DNA of 64,000 nt from Paenibacillus gyeongsangnamensis (lineage in GTDB: Bacteria > Bacillota > Bacilli > Paenibacillales > NBRC-103111): contig NZ_JAQAGZ010000009.1 in assembly GCF_027533625.1 (NCBI RefSeq), forward strand, positions 124,001 to 188,000, given 5' to 3'. Below, piece by piece: positions 52,695-61,654 of this stretch. The notes below the pieces were generated by a model. That model was not told where the DNA came from. It saw nothing but the letters and a program-made list of their open reading frames with translations, and did no database searches. The translations under genes were made by a program, and so were the position numbers. Position 1 is the first letter of the stretch, and every line of letters begins with the position of its first letter.

Positions 52695-54233
52695 ATGAAT
52701 GCGAAACGTACAAGAAAACACTACAAAACCATCACCATGGTATGCGCCATGTCCATGTTGGCATGCCTTGCGGCCGGCTGTGGAGGCGGAGCGGAATCCA
52801 AGCAGCAGGGCGCGGCAAACAAAGCCGATTCGGCGCCGCTGCCGCTCAAGATCTCGCTGATGCAGGTCGGCGATATTCCGGCCAAAGGCAATGAAGTGGA
52901 GCAGGCGATGGAGAAATATACAAATACGAAACTCGATTTCCAATGGATTCCGCAGGCCGCCTTCGACGAGAAGGTCAGCGTCATGATCGCATCCAACGAC
53001 ATGCCGCAAATTATGAAGGTAAACTACGTCCCGAATGTGGTAGCGGCTATGCAGTCGGACATGTCCTGGGAGATCGGACCGTACCTCAAGGATTATAAAA
53101 ACCTGAACGCGCAAGATCCGCAGTATTATAAAAACATCTCCATAGACGGCAAAATTTATGGCGTGCCAAACTTTCGGGATATCGGCCGCGCGGCGATCGT
53201 GTACCGCAAGGATTGGTTTGATACGCTCGGCTTGAAGCTGCCCGTTACGCTGGACGACTGGTACAACGTGATGAAGGCGATGGCGCTGAACGACCCGGAT
53301 AAGAACGGGAAGAACGATACCTACGGCACGATGCTGTTCAAGAAGTATAACGAAGGCACCCAGCCGGTGCTTACCCGGATCGCCGTCGGCATCGGCGGCG
53401 TCAACCGGTGGGGCGTGGACGGAAGCGGCAAATTCACGCCGGAATTCATGACGAAGGAATATACGGACGTGATGAAGCTGTTCCGTCGTCTGTTCGAGGA
53501 GAAGCTGATCAACCAGGACTTCCCGGCCTTCGACTCGTCGCAGATGGATACGATGATGGACAACGGCCGCGTCGGAATGAAGCTGAACGGTGTAGCCAAC
53601 AACGGCAAGAGCTTCCAAGAGCGTCTGGTCAAAAATGTGCCTGACGGCGTGATCGACGTCGCTCCGTTCGGCGGTCCTCAGGGACCGCGGCTTGCCGGAG
53701 AGCCGGGCAACTTCGGGTTCCTCGCGATTCCGAAATCGGCTGTCAAGACGGAAGCGGACCTCAAGAAGGTGCTTACGTTCCTGGACAAAATGATGGATCC
53801 CGAAATGTCCGCCCTGCAGCTGCGCGGGCTCGAGAACAAGCATTACGTCAAGATCGAAGGCGGAAAAACCGAGTTCAAGGACTTGGCTGCGTTCCAGCGC
53901 GAAGTGAAGCCGTACCGGGACAATCTCGTCAATATCGAAGGCTATAATGTCGCTACGCTGAAGGATACGCCGATTGGGGATAAAGGCACGCAGATGACCC
54001 GCGATAACGGCAAGTATGCGGTTGCGAATCCGGCACTCACGCTTGTCTCCGCCATTTATTCCGAACGGGGCAAGGAGCTCGACCAGCAGATTTGGGACGC
54101 CCAAACGAAATTCATTATGGGCAAAATCGACGACGCCGGCTGGCAGGCGGAAGTGGACAAATGGCGCAAAGCGGGCGGAGATCAACTCATCAAAGAGTAT
54201 GAAGCAGCATACGCTAAATTGAACAAGAAATAA
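52695..54233 (+). CDS. ABC transporter substrate-binding lipoprotein, LipO/YtcQ type
   Basis: A 512-residue lipoprotein with a membrane-targeting leader and a lipobox LAAGC. The mature protein has the extended two-lobed fold of the LipO/YtcQ binding proteins (KISLMQVGDIPAKGNE opening, DWYNVMKAMALND and KYNEGTQPVL). Binds an oligo- or polysaccharide product. No permease genes are adjacent, so it either works with a distant transporter or is an orphan. Start at 52695 with GGGAGAAG upstream. Confidence 0.85.
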   Translation: MNAKRTRKHYKTITMVCAMSMLACLAAGCGGGAESKQQGAANKADSAPLPLKISLMQVGDIPAKGNEVEQAMEKYTNTKLDFQWIPQAAFDEKVSVMIASNDMPQIMKVNYVPNVVAAMQSDMSWEIGPYLKDYKNLNAQDPQYYKNISIDGKIYGVPNFRDIGRAAIVYRKDWFDTLGLKLPVTLDDWYNVMKAMALNDPDKNGKNDTYGTMLFKKYNEGTQPVLTRIAVGIGGVNRWGVDGSGKFTPEFMTKEYTDVMKLFRRLFEEKLINQDFPAFDSSQMDTMMDNGRVGMKLNGVANNGKSFQERLVKNVPDGVIDVAPFGGPQGPRLAGEPGNFGFLAIPKSAVKTEADLKKVLTFLDKMMDPEMSALQLRGLENKHYVKIEGGKTEFKDLAAFQREVKPYRDNLVNIEGYNVATLKDTPIGDKGTQMTRDNGKYAVANPALTLVSAIYSERGKELDQQIWDAQTKFIMGKIDDAGWQAEVDKWRKAGGDQLIKEYEAAYAKLNKK

Positions 54234-54243
54234 TAGGTGATTT

Positions 54244-54281
54244 GGAAGTAGAGGGTACAAATGTACTCTTTACTTCCTTTG
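54244..54281 (+). terminator. Terminator of the lipoprotein gene
   Basis: GGAAGTA-GAGGGTACA and TGTACTCTT-TACTTCC form a stem of about 15 pairs with TTT. Confidence 0.65.
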
Positions 54282-54339
54282 TTTATTGCGTTAATGTTAA
54301 CGTGTGCAAGATCATTTGTCCTGAACGGGGGATTTCAGC

Positions 54340-55305
54340 ATGCTGCAGGCCATCAACAAGCGATTGGAACAATGTATGCCTCTCATTACGCCGACCAGCG
54401 TAATCCTGGGCATTCTGCTTACGGTTTACTTCAAGCCTTACACCGGGTTGGTGCCCTGGATTTTCGCTTTTATTACCTTCTCGGGAAGCCTCAGCCTGAA
54501 CTTTAAGGATTTGCAGCGCGTGCTGACACAGCCTCTTCCCATCGCTGCCTCGTTAGTGCTGCTCCACGGCATCATGCCGCTGATTGCTTGGGCAATCGGC
54601 AAGCTGCTGCTGCACGGCGATCCGCATCTCGTGACCGGCCTCGTGCTTCTGCTCGCTGTTCCGACAGGCATCGTCAGCTTCATGTGGGTGTCCATGTATA
54701 AAGGCAATATCGCCATGACCTTATCCATCATTCTCATCGATACGCTGCTATCTCCGTTCGTCGTACCCGGGGTGATGACGCTTCTTGTAGGCGCTGACGT
54801 GGACATGGACGTTTGGGGCATGATGAAGGGGCTCCTGATTATGGTGGTTGCTCCATCCGTCTTGGGGATGCTGCTCAACGGATGGACGGGAGGCAGGGTC
54901 AAGACGAGCTGGGGACCTCGCCTGTCTCCGTTCTCCAAGATCGGTCTGGCGTTCGTCATCATGATCAACTCCGCCGTCATCGCGCCTTACTTCACAGGAG
55001 TGACGCCGGAGCTGATTTGGACCGCCGTCGTGATCATTATCGTAGTAGCGGTCGGATATTTAGCCGGCTTCCTCGGATCCAGGCTGCTGGGCTGGGACCG
55101 GGGGCTGACGGTGACGATGACTTTCAACTGCGGCATGCGCAATATCAGCGCCGGAGCGGTGCTTGCCATCGCGTACTTTCCGCCGGCCGTCGCCATGCCC
55201 GTCATCATCGGCATGCTGTTCCAGCAGATGATGGCCTCCTTCTTCGGTTATTTTCTGCTATCGGACCGGAAGAAGAAACCGACGGACGCTACCGCCGCGG
55301 CTTAA
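54340..55305 (+). CDS. Bile acid:sodium symporter (BASS) family transporter
   Basis: A 321-residue membrane protein with about ten helices. LLAVPTGIVSFMWVSMYKGN is the first BASS core helix pair and MTFNCGMRNISAGAVLAIAYF the crossing motif with the sodium-site Asn residues. Bacterial members move organic acids such as pantoate or bile acids with sodium; the substrate is unknown. GGGGGA precedes the ATG. Own terminator at 55324. Confidence 0.85.
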   Translation: MLQAINKRLEQCMPLITPTSVILGILLTVYFKPYTGLVPWIFAFITFSGSLSLNFKDLQRVLTQPLPIAASLVLLHGIMPLIAWAIGKLLLHGDPHLVTGLVLLLAVPTGIVSFMWVSMYKGNIAMTLSIILIDTLLSPFVVPGVMTLLVGADVDMDVWGMMKGLLIMVVAPSVLGMLLNGWTGGRVKTSWGPRLSPFSKIGLAFVIMINSAVIAPYFTGVTPELIWTAVVIIIVVAVGYLAGFLGSRLLGWDRGLTVTMTFNCGMRNISAGAVLAIAYFPPAVAMPVIIGMLFQQMMASFFGYFLLSDRKKKPTDATAAA

Positions 55306-55323
55306 GGAATGCGGAACAACTCT

Positions 55324-55359
55324 AAACACACCCGAATGGAAGCTCGGGTGTGTTTTTTT
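55324..55359 (+). terminator. Terminator of the BASS gene
   Basis: AAACACACCCGA and TCGGGTGTGTTT arms and a T-run. Confidence 0.85.
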
Positions 55360-55366
55360 CAGTTGA

Positions 55367-55438
55367 TAACAACAGCGGCCGGAAGGGGATACCCCACCGG
55401 AGTACCATGGCAGATTTCTCTATTTCATGGGTTTCTCT
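55367..55438 (-). repeat. Half copy of the 17.4-kb MITE-like element, inverted
   Basis: About 72 bases match the reverse complement of 17402-17474, including GGGGATACCCCACC and GATTTCTCTATTTCATGGGT. Followed at 55446-55469 by a remnant of the dispersed repeat (GACGGCGTAGCCGTTTATTC). Confidence 0.8.
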
Positions 55439-55660
55439 ACAGCCTGGACGGCGTAGCCGTTTATTCTGGTGCGCTTAAGGAAGCTACGGGTATCCGGGAC
55501 CGTATTTCTAATCAGGCTTGCGGGTTTCAAGGATATGCTGAATTTGCACAGGTTCGGTTTTGCGGCTAAAAGTTAATTTCGGCTGATGGCATACAGCGGT
55601 CATGCGGCTACAATGAACTCATCTGAATCTTGCATCTCAATACAAATGGGGATGGTTAGG

Positions 55661-56083
55661 ATGAATGTACGAGCCGAAAGCGCAGACAGGAACAAAATAT
55701 CGCATCAGATGGCCGAGATTATCCGCAAGGAATTCGATACGGCCTTGTCGCTCGAGGGCGTAGCCAAACGGCTGCATTACAATTCGAATTACTTGAGCGG
55801 CATGTTCAACAAAGAGATGAATATGACCTTCAGCGAGTATTTGGCCGAATGCCGCTTGTCGGCGGCCCGCCTGTGGCTGCTGGAGACGGCACTGCCGGTG
55901 AAGGACATCGCCCGCAGGCTGCAGTACAACAACCCGCAGAACTTTATCCGCTCCTTCCGCCGCGCGCAGGGGATGACCCCCGGCGAATACAGGATGCGCT
56001 ACGGATATATGACAAGAGAGGAGATTTCGCATGAATCCAACGCAATCCCGTCTGACGCCTGCATGGGCGGCCGATCTCGGTGA
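55661..56083 (+). CDS. AraC-type regulator, DNA-binding domain only
   Basis: A 140-residue frame consisting mostly of an AraC/XylS double helix-turn-helix (about 15-110): LHYNSNYLSGMFNKEMNMTF and LQYNNPQNFIRSFRRAQGMTPGEY. It closely resembles the end of the 58071 sensor and lacks any N-terminal ligand or Cache domain; it may be a truncated YesN-type regulator. Start uncertain (55586, 55646 or 55661). It extends 53 bases into the GH43 gene in another frame, so the two are translationally coupled. Confidence 0.65.
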   Translation: MNVRAESADRNKISHQMAEIIRKEFDTALSLEGVAKRLHYNSNYLSGMFNKEMNMTFSEYLAECRLSAARLWLLETALPVKDIARRLQYNNPQNFIRSFRRAQGMTPGEYRMRYGYMTREEISHESNAIPSDACMGGRSR

Positions 56084-57599
56084 CGGAACCTACCAAAATC
56101 CGGTGCTCTATGCCGACTACTCCGATCCGGACGTAATACGCGTCGGGGACGATTTCTACATGGTTTCCTCAAGCTTCTCCCATCTTCCGGGTCTTCCGAT
56201 CCTTCATTCGAAGGATTTGGTTAACTGGTCCATTCTGGGTCACTTGATCTCCACCCTGGAGCTTCCCGGGTATGACCGCCCGCAGCACGGCAAGGGCGTA
56301 TGGGCGCCAAGTATCCGCTATCACAACGGGAAATTCTGGGTGTTCTTCAGCACGCCGGACGAAGGGATATTCATGAGCACCGCGGAAGATCCCGCAGGGG
56401 AGTGGACCCCGCTGCACATGATCAAAGAAGTCAAGGGCTGGATTGATCCATGTCCGTTCTGGGACGAGGACGGCCGGGCATATCTGGTTCACGCCTTCGC
56501 GAACAGCCGCTGCGGCATCAAGCATAAGCTGATGCTCCACCGCATGTCCCCGGACGGCGAGGAGCTGCTGGATGACGGGGTGCTCGTATTCGACGGCATG
56601 GAAGGGCATCCGACCATGGAAGGACCGAAGATGTACAAGCGCCGGGGCTATTATTATATCTTCGCCCCTGCCGGCGGAGTATCGACCGGTTGGCAAACGA
56701 TCCTTCGTTCGAAGACGATTGCCGGCCCTTATGAGGACCGGATTGTGCTGCACCAAGGGGATTCTACGGTGAACGGGCCGCACCAAGGCGGCTGGGTGGA
56801 GCTGGAATCGGGCGAGTCCTGGTTTATTCATTTTCAAGACCGGGACGCCTTCGGCCGGATCGTTCACCTGCAGCCTGTGCGCTGGGAGGACGATTGGCCT
56901 TTGATGGGCGAGGATACGAACGGGGACGGCATCGGCGAGCCGGTACTCCGATATAAAAAGCCGAAGACGAGTACTGAAGCCGCCTTCGCCGTACCGGCCA
57001 CCTCCGATACGTTCGAGGAGGCGAAGCTGGGCCTGCAGTGGCAGTGGCAGGCGAATCCCCGCGCGGAGTGGTTCTCGCTGGAGGAGCGGCCCGGCTATCT
57101 GCGGCTGCATACCTTACCGCTGCCGGAGGGAGCGGCCACCTTGTACGATGCGCCTCAGCTCTTGATGCAGAAGCTGCCGGCGCCGTCCTTCTCGGCGGTC
57201 ACCCGGCTGGAATTTGAGCCGAAGTCCGGAGAAGAAGCCGGTCTCATCGTATTCGGCGACCGATACGCATTTTTGGCGATATCAGGGGAAGAACAAGGCG
57301 GCTACAAGCTGAGCCTCTCGATCGGGGAAGCTCGGGATGGAGATCGGGTCGAGCGGACGGAGGAGAGCGTCAGGTACAATAACGGCACGGTGTACCTGAA
57401 GGTTTCGGTCGACGAAAGGGCGGAGTGCCGGTTCAGCTACAGCTTGGAAGGGGAGCGGTATATTCCGATCGGCTCGCCGTTCCGGGCGGCCAAAGGCCGC
57501 TGGGTCGGCGCGAAGGTCGGCCTGTTCGCGGCGGACCGGAACCAAACGGGCCCCAGCGGCCACGCTGATTTTAACTTTTTCACGGTGGAGAAGAACTAA
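56031..57599 (+). CDS. GH43 glycosidase (beta-xylosidase/alpha-arabinofuranosidase)
   Basis: A 522-residue two-domain enzyme. The five-bladed propeller (about 18-330) has the catalytic base Asp32 in YSDPDVIRVGDDFY, the pKa-modulating Asp139 in WIDPCPF and acid Glu197 in HPTMEGPKMYK. A C-terminal beta-sandwich (about 345-520) is the GH43 C2-type lectin-like domain. No signal peptide, so it acts in the cytoplasm on imported xylo- or arabino-oligosaccharides. GAGAGGAG before the ATG. Consistent with the CE7 esterase at 51160 and the AraC regulators around it. Confidence 0.9.
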   Translation: MNPTQSRLTPAWAADLGDGTYQNPVLYADYSDPDVIRVGDDFYMVSSSFSHLPGLPILHSKDLVNWSILGHLISTLELPGYDRPQHGKGVWAPSIRYHNGKFWVFFSTPDEGIFMSTAEDPAGEWTPLHMIKEVKGWIDPCPFWDEDGRAYLVHAFANSRCGIKHKLMLHRMSPDGEELLDDGVLVFDGMEGHPTMEGPKMYKRRGYYYIFAPAGGVSTGWQTILRSKTIAGPYEDRIVLHQGDSTVNGPHQGGWVELESGESWFIHFQDRDAFGRIVHLQPVRWEDDWPLMGEDTNGDGIGEPVLRYKKPKTSTEAAFAVPATSDTFEEAKLGLQWQWQANPRAEWFSLEERPGYLRLHTLPLPEGAATLYDAPQLLMQKLPAPSFSAVTRLEFEPKSGEEAGLIVFGDRYAFLAISGEEQGGYKLSLSIGEARDGDRVERTEESVRYNNGTVYLKVSVDERAECRFSYSLEGERYIPIGSPFRAAKGRWVGAKVGLFAADRNQTGPSGHADFNFFTVEKN

Positions 57600-58070
57600 A
57601 CGGGTCTTATCAGCGGCGTGATTCAAGGAGGCAGACTCTCCTTGGGTCCGCCTTTTTGGCGTGGTTCGAGGGGAGAAGCAACAAGTTAAATTCGGACTAT
57701 TTATTGTAACGGCTCTATCTTTCAGAATAAGAGAACAATTGATTTATCGTAATTTGTTTCCATGGGATCCTTCGGTTAGGGATCGGCCGAAGAACGACGG
57801 TTAGTCCGGAGAAGGCATCGGCAGCGGGGACGGCAGTCACGAGCATTGCTTTTCACAGAAGCGAAGAACGAATGATTAGCACCGGATGGGACATTTTCCA
57901 CATGGGATAAAGACGTAAGAACGGCTGGCAACGGCGAGCCGCGGTCGGAACTTCGGACCGATTATTCCGGGCAGCAAGGAGTTTTTCAATCCGCTTTCTA
58001 AAGAGGAGTTCGTATACCCGGCATGGAATAATAGAAATAGCGGCCAACATCGGAAAGGGGACAGCATCGG
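57600..58070. other. Intergenic region with one terminator
   Basis: Terminator at 57629-57657 for the GH43 gene. A CTTCGG/CCGAAG hairpin lies near 57771-57793. The AT-rich stretch 57680-57760 likely holds the promoter of the AraC sensor. No gene. Confidence 0.55.
57629..57657 (+). terminator. Terminator of the GH43 gene
   Basis: AGGCAGAC and GTCCGCCT (one mismatch) around a 9-base loop with TTTTT. Confidence 0.6.
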
Positions 58071-60371
58071 ATGCCTAAATACTTACTCCGCCTCCTTACG
58101 TTTACGTTAATTCTCGGAGCGTTCCCGGTCATTTCGATCGGTATTATTTCCTATTATATCGCAACAGGCGATATTGAAGATAAAGTGAAGGAAGGCAACA
58201 TGCAGGTCCTGCTGCAGACCCAGATGCGGGTGGAGCAGGTGATGAAGACGCTGGAGCTGACATCGATTCAATACGTCAACTCCTCGCTCGTTTCGTCCTC
58301 GATGGGGGAAACGATCACGGCGGACGAATTCCCGAAGATCCGAGATTTGTCCAAGGGGCTGTATAATCTTCAGACCATTGCCGGGATCAGCGATGCCTAT
58401 TTAATCAATTTCGATAAAAATTGGTTCATCAGCTTCAAATCGTTCCAAACGCTGGACTCCCACCCCGATGCGGAGCAATTCAAAGCGTTCGCCAAATACC
58501 CGAACAGCTTATTCTGGCTTACCGTCAAGCCGAAGGCCCCGGCCGGACAGGACGCCGCGGCGGAGGAAACGGCCACTTCCCCGGATACGGTTCGGATGGT
58601 ATACAAGATTCCGATCGTACCGACGACATCGAAGCCAAAGGGACTTCTGGTCGTTGAAATACTGAACAATCAGATCAGCAACCTGCTTTCCCAGAACAAC
58701 AAGCTGGGCGACGTATACGTGCTGGACCGGGACGGGAATAATTTCTTATCCGACCCGTCGGGCAGCAGGTATACGGAGATCAACCGGATGGTGATGCAGC
58801 GGTTCGCCTCTTCCGGTGAAGAAGCCGGATTCTTCAACGCGAATGTGAATAACAAGGAAATGGGTGTCACGTACCGTCATTCATCATATAACGGCTGGAA
58901 TTACATCTCCGTTGTATCGATCAAGGAAATTACAAAGCAGTCCAGAGCCATCGCCTGGATCACGTTTATTGCCTGCACGGTCATATTCTTAATTGTAGGC
59001 CTGGTCGCATTCTACGGCAGCCGCCGCATGTACTCTCCGATTAAACGGTTGTTCGAGTTCACCAAGGATATCGCGGTGGAAGGACAGGACGACAAGGACG
59101 AGCTCCGTTCGATCGAAGGCCGTTTCCGTACGCTGTTCAGTACGGAGAAGCAGCTTCAGCAGCAGGTGAAGGGGCAGTTTATGCAGCTCAAGGAGTTTTT
59201 CGTGCTGAAGCTGTTTGCGGGACAGGTGTCGGAGGGCGACTTCGGCTACCGGGCCCAGATGTTCGGCTTCCCCGCAGAATGGCATCGGCTAGGGGTGCTG
59301 ACGCTGCAGATCGATTCGCTGCAGGGCACGCGCTACCGCGAGCACGACCGGGAGCTGCTGCTGTTCGCCATCAACAATATGGTGGGCGAGCTGATTCCGG
59401 CCGGCCGGCGCTTCAGTCCGGTGCTGCTCGATCAGTCCCAGGTGACGCTCTTGACGAGTGAAGCGCAGGACGATCAAGAGGCCAAGCGGGAGTTTTATGA
59501 AACGGCCGAGGAAATCAAACGCAAGGTGCAGGAATTCCTGCAGCTGCCGGTCAGCATCGGCATCTCCCTTCCTTTCGTGAAAGTAACCAATGCGGCCCGG
59601 GCTTATGGAGAAGGGCTCGAGGCGCTTAAGAACCGGATCAGCCTGGGGCACGAGATTATCATTCACTACGACGATATCGAAGCCGGGAAGAAAGGAATGG
59701 AGGTCACGGTCTATACCCAGCTCAAGATGCTGGAGGACCAGCTCGTCAATGCGATGAAGCTGGGGGATATGGACCGGGTGGAGGAGCTGTTCCGCCAATA
59801 CATCACGGCGATTCTCGATAAAGAGGTTCATTTCAACGAGTATCCGGTGCTTATGATTCAGCTGATCTCTAAGGTGCTCCAGCTTGTACAGGAGCAGGGA
59901 GGCACGGTTCGGAAGGTGCTGGGCGACCGCGCGACGATTGAGCATTTCCTCAAGCTGAACACGATGGACGATATTCGGACCTGGTTCAAGGAGGATTTGT
60001 TCAAGCCGGTTTCGGCGTTCATCAATCAGCAGGCGGAATCGCAGTACATCAATATCGCAAGCCAAATGGTGAAGCTGATTCACGAGCGGTTCGATCAGGA
60101 TATCTCGCTGGAATCGTGCGCAGGCACGCTGAACTTCCATCCCGTTTATTTGAGCCGCGTATTCAAGAAGGAGATGGGCATCAACTTCAGCGAATATTTG
60201 GCCGAATACCGGATGAACATGGCGAAGACGTGGCTGGAAAATACGCACTTGAAAATTTCCGAAATCGCGGAAAAGCTGAACTACACGAACACGACGGCCT
60301 TCATCCGCACGTTCCGTAAAATCGTCGGCATGACGCCGGGGCAGTACCGGGAGCAATTCAAGAAGGATTGA
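58071..60371 (+). CDS. YesN-type membrane sensor with Cache domain and AraC output
   Basis: A 766-residue one-component regulator. TM1 about 7-28, extracytoplasmic double-Cache-like region about 35-285, TM2 about 292-312 (AWITFIACTVIFLIVGLVAFY), a HAMP-like linker, a central region about 390-560 and an AraC DNA-binding domain (about 665-766) with NFHPVYLSRVFKKEMGINF and LNYTNTTAFIRTFRK. Senses an external sugar and controls nearby carbohydrate genes; GH43 is the obvious target (inference). GGAAAGGGG before the ATG. Confidence 0.87.
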   Translation: MPKYLLRLLTFTLILGAFPVISIGIISYYIATGDIEDKVKEGNMQVLLQTQMRVEQVMKTLELTSIQYVNSSLVSSSMGETITADEFPKIRDLSKGLYNLQTIAGISDAYLINFDKNWFISFKSFQTLDSHPDAEQFKAFAKYPNSLFWLTVKPKAPAGQDAAAEETATSPDTVRMVYKIPIVPTTSKPKGLLVVEILNNQISNLLSQNNKLGDVYVLDRDGNNFLSDPSGSRYTEINRMVMQRFASSGEEAGFFNANVNNKEMGVTYRHSSYNGWNYISVVSIKEITKQSRAIAWITFIACTVIFLIVGLVAFYGSRRMYSPIKRLFEFTKDIAVEGQDDKDELRSIEGRFRTLFSTEKQLQQQVKGQFMQLKEFFVLKLFAGQVSEGDFGYRAQMFGFPAEWHRLGVLTLQIDSLQGTRYREHDRELLLFAINNMVGELIPAGRRFSPVLLDQSQVTLLTSEAQDDQEAKREFYETAEEIKRKVQEFLQLPVSIGISLPFVKVTNAARAYGEGLEALKNRISLGHEIIIHYDDIEAGKKGMEVTVYTQLKMLEDQLVNAMKLGDMDRVEELFRQYITAILDKEVHFNEYPVLMIQLISKVLQLVQEQGGTVRKVLGDRATIEHFLKLNTMDDIRTWFKEDLFKPVSAFINQQAESQYINIASQMVKLIHERFDQDISLESCAGTLNFHPVYLSRVFKKEMGINFSEYLAEYRMNMAKTWLENTHLKISEIAEKLNYTNTTAFIRTFRKIVGMTPGQYREQFKKD

Positions 60372-60694
60372 TCGAAATTGGTTCTTACACAAAGGCCGTC
60401 CGGGCAGGACGGTCTTTGTGTGTGTGTAGGAAGGATTGACGGGATTAGTGGATCCGCCAATAAAATAGACATCCGCATGGGTAATCACCTACGATAAAGA
60501 ATGGAATTCGAGCTTAAATAAAATAATCGGTTTCAAACAGGGCGGAATAGGGTAATAGGTGATGGTTTGTCATCCTGCCGTCCGTCAGCTTAGGGAAATT
60601 ATGTATTTTTCATCTCGAATACCCGCATAAATTGAAGATTTGACACGAATAGTATGATGCGCGTCAACTTTCCGGAATCTGGAGGGATCGGGCT
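60372..60694. other. Intergenic region upstream of sinI
   Basis: Terminator at 60387-60424, then AT-rich DNA. A TTGAAG-N15-TATGAT pair near 60630-60656 is a weak promoter candidate for sinI. Confidence 0.45.
60387..60424 (+). terminator. Terminator of the AraC sensor
   Basis: ACACAAAGGCCGTCC and GGACGGTCTTTGTGT arms form a 15-bp stem with one wobble. Confidence 0.75.
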
Positions 60695-60850
60695 ATGTCC
60701 GTAAAACAAACGCTTGTACCCAACAAGAACCTGGACGAGAACTGGGTCAACTTAATGATCGTAGCTCGCGATTCGGGCCTTTCCAAAGAGGAAGTCCGGC
60801 AATTTTTCCGCGAATGCAAAGAAGACGATGATCGCAAGAACGAACAGTAG
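60695..60850 (+). CDS. sinI: SinI-type antirepressor
   Basis: A 51-residue protein too short for the usual length cut-off. NLDENWVNLMIVARDSGLSK followed by EEVRQFFRE is the SinI dimerisation domain, which binds SinR and blocks it. GGAGGGATC precedes the ATG. SinI proteins govern the switch to biofilm and sporulation. It lies upstream of the SinR-like gene, in the same orientation, as in Bacillus. Confidence 0.83.
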   Translation: MSVKQTLVPNKNLDENWVNLMIVARDSGLSKEEVRQFFRECKEDDDRKNEQ

Positions 60851-60907
60851 CAGCTTCCATAGAGAGAAAAAACCATTAAAATTTGAAAAATTTTTTTTAA
60901 AACAGAA

Positions 60908-60921
60908 TGATAACGCTTTCA
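60908..60921 (+). promoter_or_regulatory. Candidate cre (CcpA) site
   Basis: TGATAACGCTTTCA differs from the cre consensus at one position (A to T in the left arm). It sits between sinI and the SinR-like gene; catabolite control of sinR would be inference. Confidence 0.35.
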
Positions 60922-61014
60922 TATAGAGTAGTTATGAAAATTACTATCTACATCCTTTATTTTTTTTGTTAAAATAGCATTAAACCTGCTGAAAGTTAAA
61001 AAAGGGGCGCTACC

Positions 61015-61356
61015 ATGATTGGCAAGAAGGTCAAGCAGCTGCGCATGGAACAAGGTCTTACCCTTACGGAATTGGCGGACAAGGCCGGGGTAGCCAAGTC
61101 GTATCTGAGCTCGATCGAACGTGAGGTTCAGTCCAACCCGTCGATTCATTTTTTGGAGAAGATCAGTGCGGTACTTGGCGTTCCGCTCGAAACGTTCATT
61201 CATAATCAGCCGATTCCGCAGCCTCAAGAGCAGTTGGATGAAGGCTGGCTGAGCCTGGTAAGGGAAGCAATGGATTCCGGCATCAGCAAAGAGGAGTTTG
61301 CGGAGTTTCTGGAATACAATAAATGGCGCAACCGCCATAAGCGCCCGGAGAATTAA
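61015..61356 (+). CDS. sinR: SinR-type repressor
   Basis: A 113-residue protein. The N-terminal Cro/CI helix-turn-helix (about 1-63) reads LRMEQGLTLTELADKAGVAK with SYLSSIEREVQSNPSIHFLE; the C-terminal region EQLDEGWLSLVREAMDSGIS and KEEFAEFLEYNKWR is the SinI-like dimerisation domain. AAAGGGGCG before the ATG. Represses biofilm-matrix genes in Bacillus; the glycosidase-like gene downstream on the other strand may be a target. Confidence 0.88.
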   Translation: MIGKKVKQLRMEQGLTLTELADKAGVAKSYLSSIEREVQSNPSIHFLEKISAVLGVPLETFIHNQPIPQPQEQLDEGWLSLVREAMDSGISKEEFAEFLEYNKWRNRHKRPEN

Positions 61357-61497
61357 CGGTTATGCAAGAAAGCCCGCGGGTCCATGCTGTAGATGGCTCG
61401 GGGGCTATTCGCTTTCATCATTTAAGGAAGCTGCCGAAGAAGGAGCGCTTACTTCTTGCTTCCGGAACGGCAAGGAAAGCGGCAGAGAGCGCAAATA

Positions 61498-61545
61498 GAC
61501 CCGCGGAAAGGTCGCTTACATAAGCGGCTTTCCGCGGGTCTTCTT
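61498..61545. terminator. Terminator between sinR and the glycosidase-like gene
   Basis: GACCCGCGGAAAG and CTTTCCGCGGGTC form a perfect 13-bp stem. Confidence 0.8.
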
Positions 61546-61546
61546 G

Positions 61547-61648
61547 GTTGATAAGACTTTATAAGTTTTCGTAACTTATAGCTTCGCATCAACCTTGGTA
61601 AACGCGCTGGTCCTTGTAAGACAAGGACGGCGCAGCCGTTTATCCTGG
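61547..61648 (+). repeat. Dispersed two-hairpin repeat, full copy
   Basis: A complete 102-base copy running from GTTGATAAGAC to TTTATCCTGG, with a GTAACTTAT variant in the first hairpin. It lies directly after a terminator. Confidence 0.85.
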
Positions 61649-61654
61649 TTCCGG

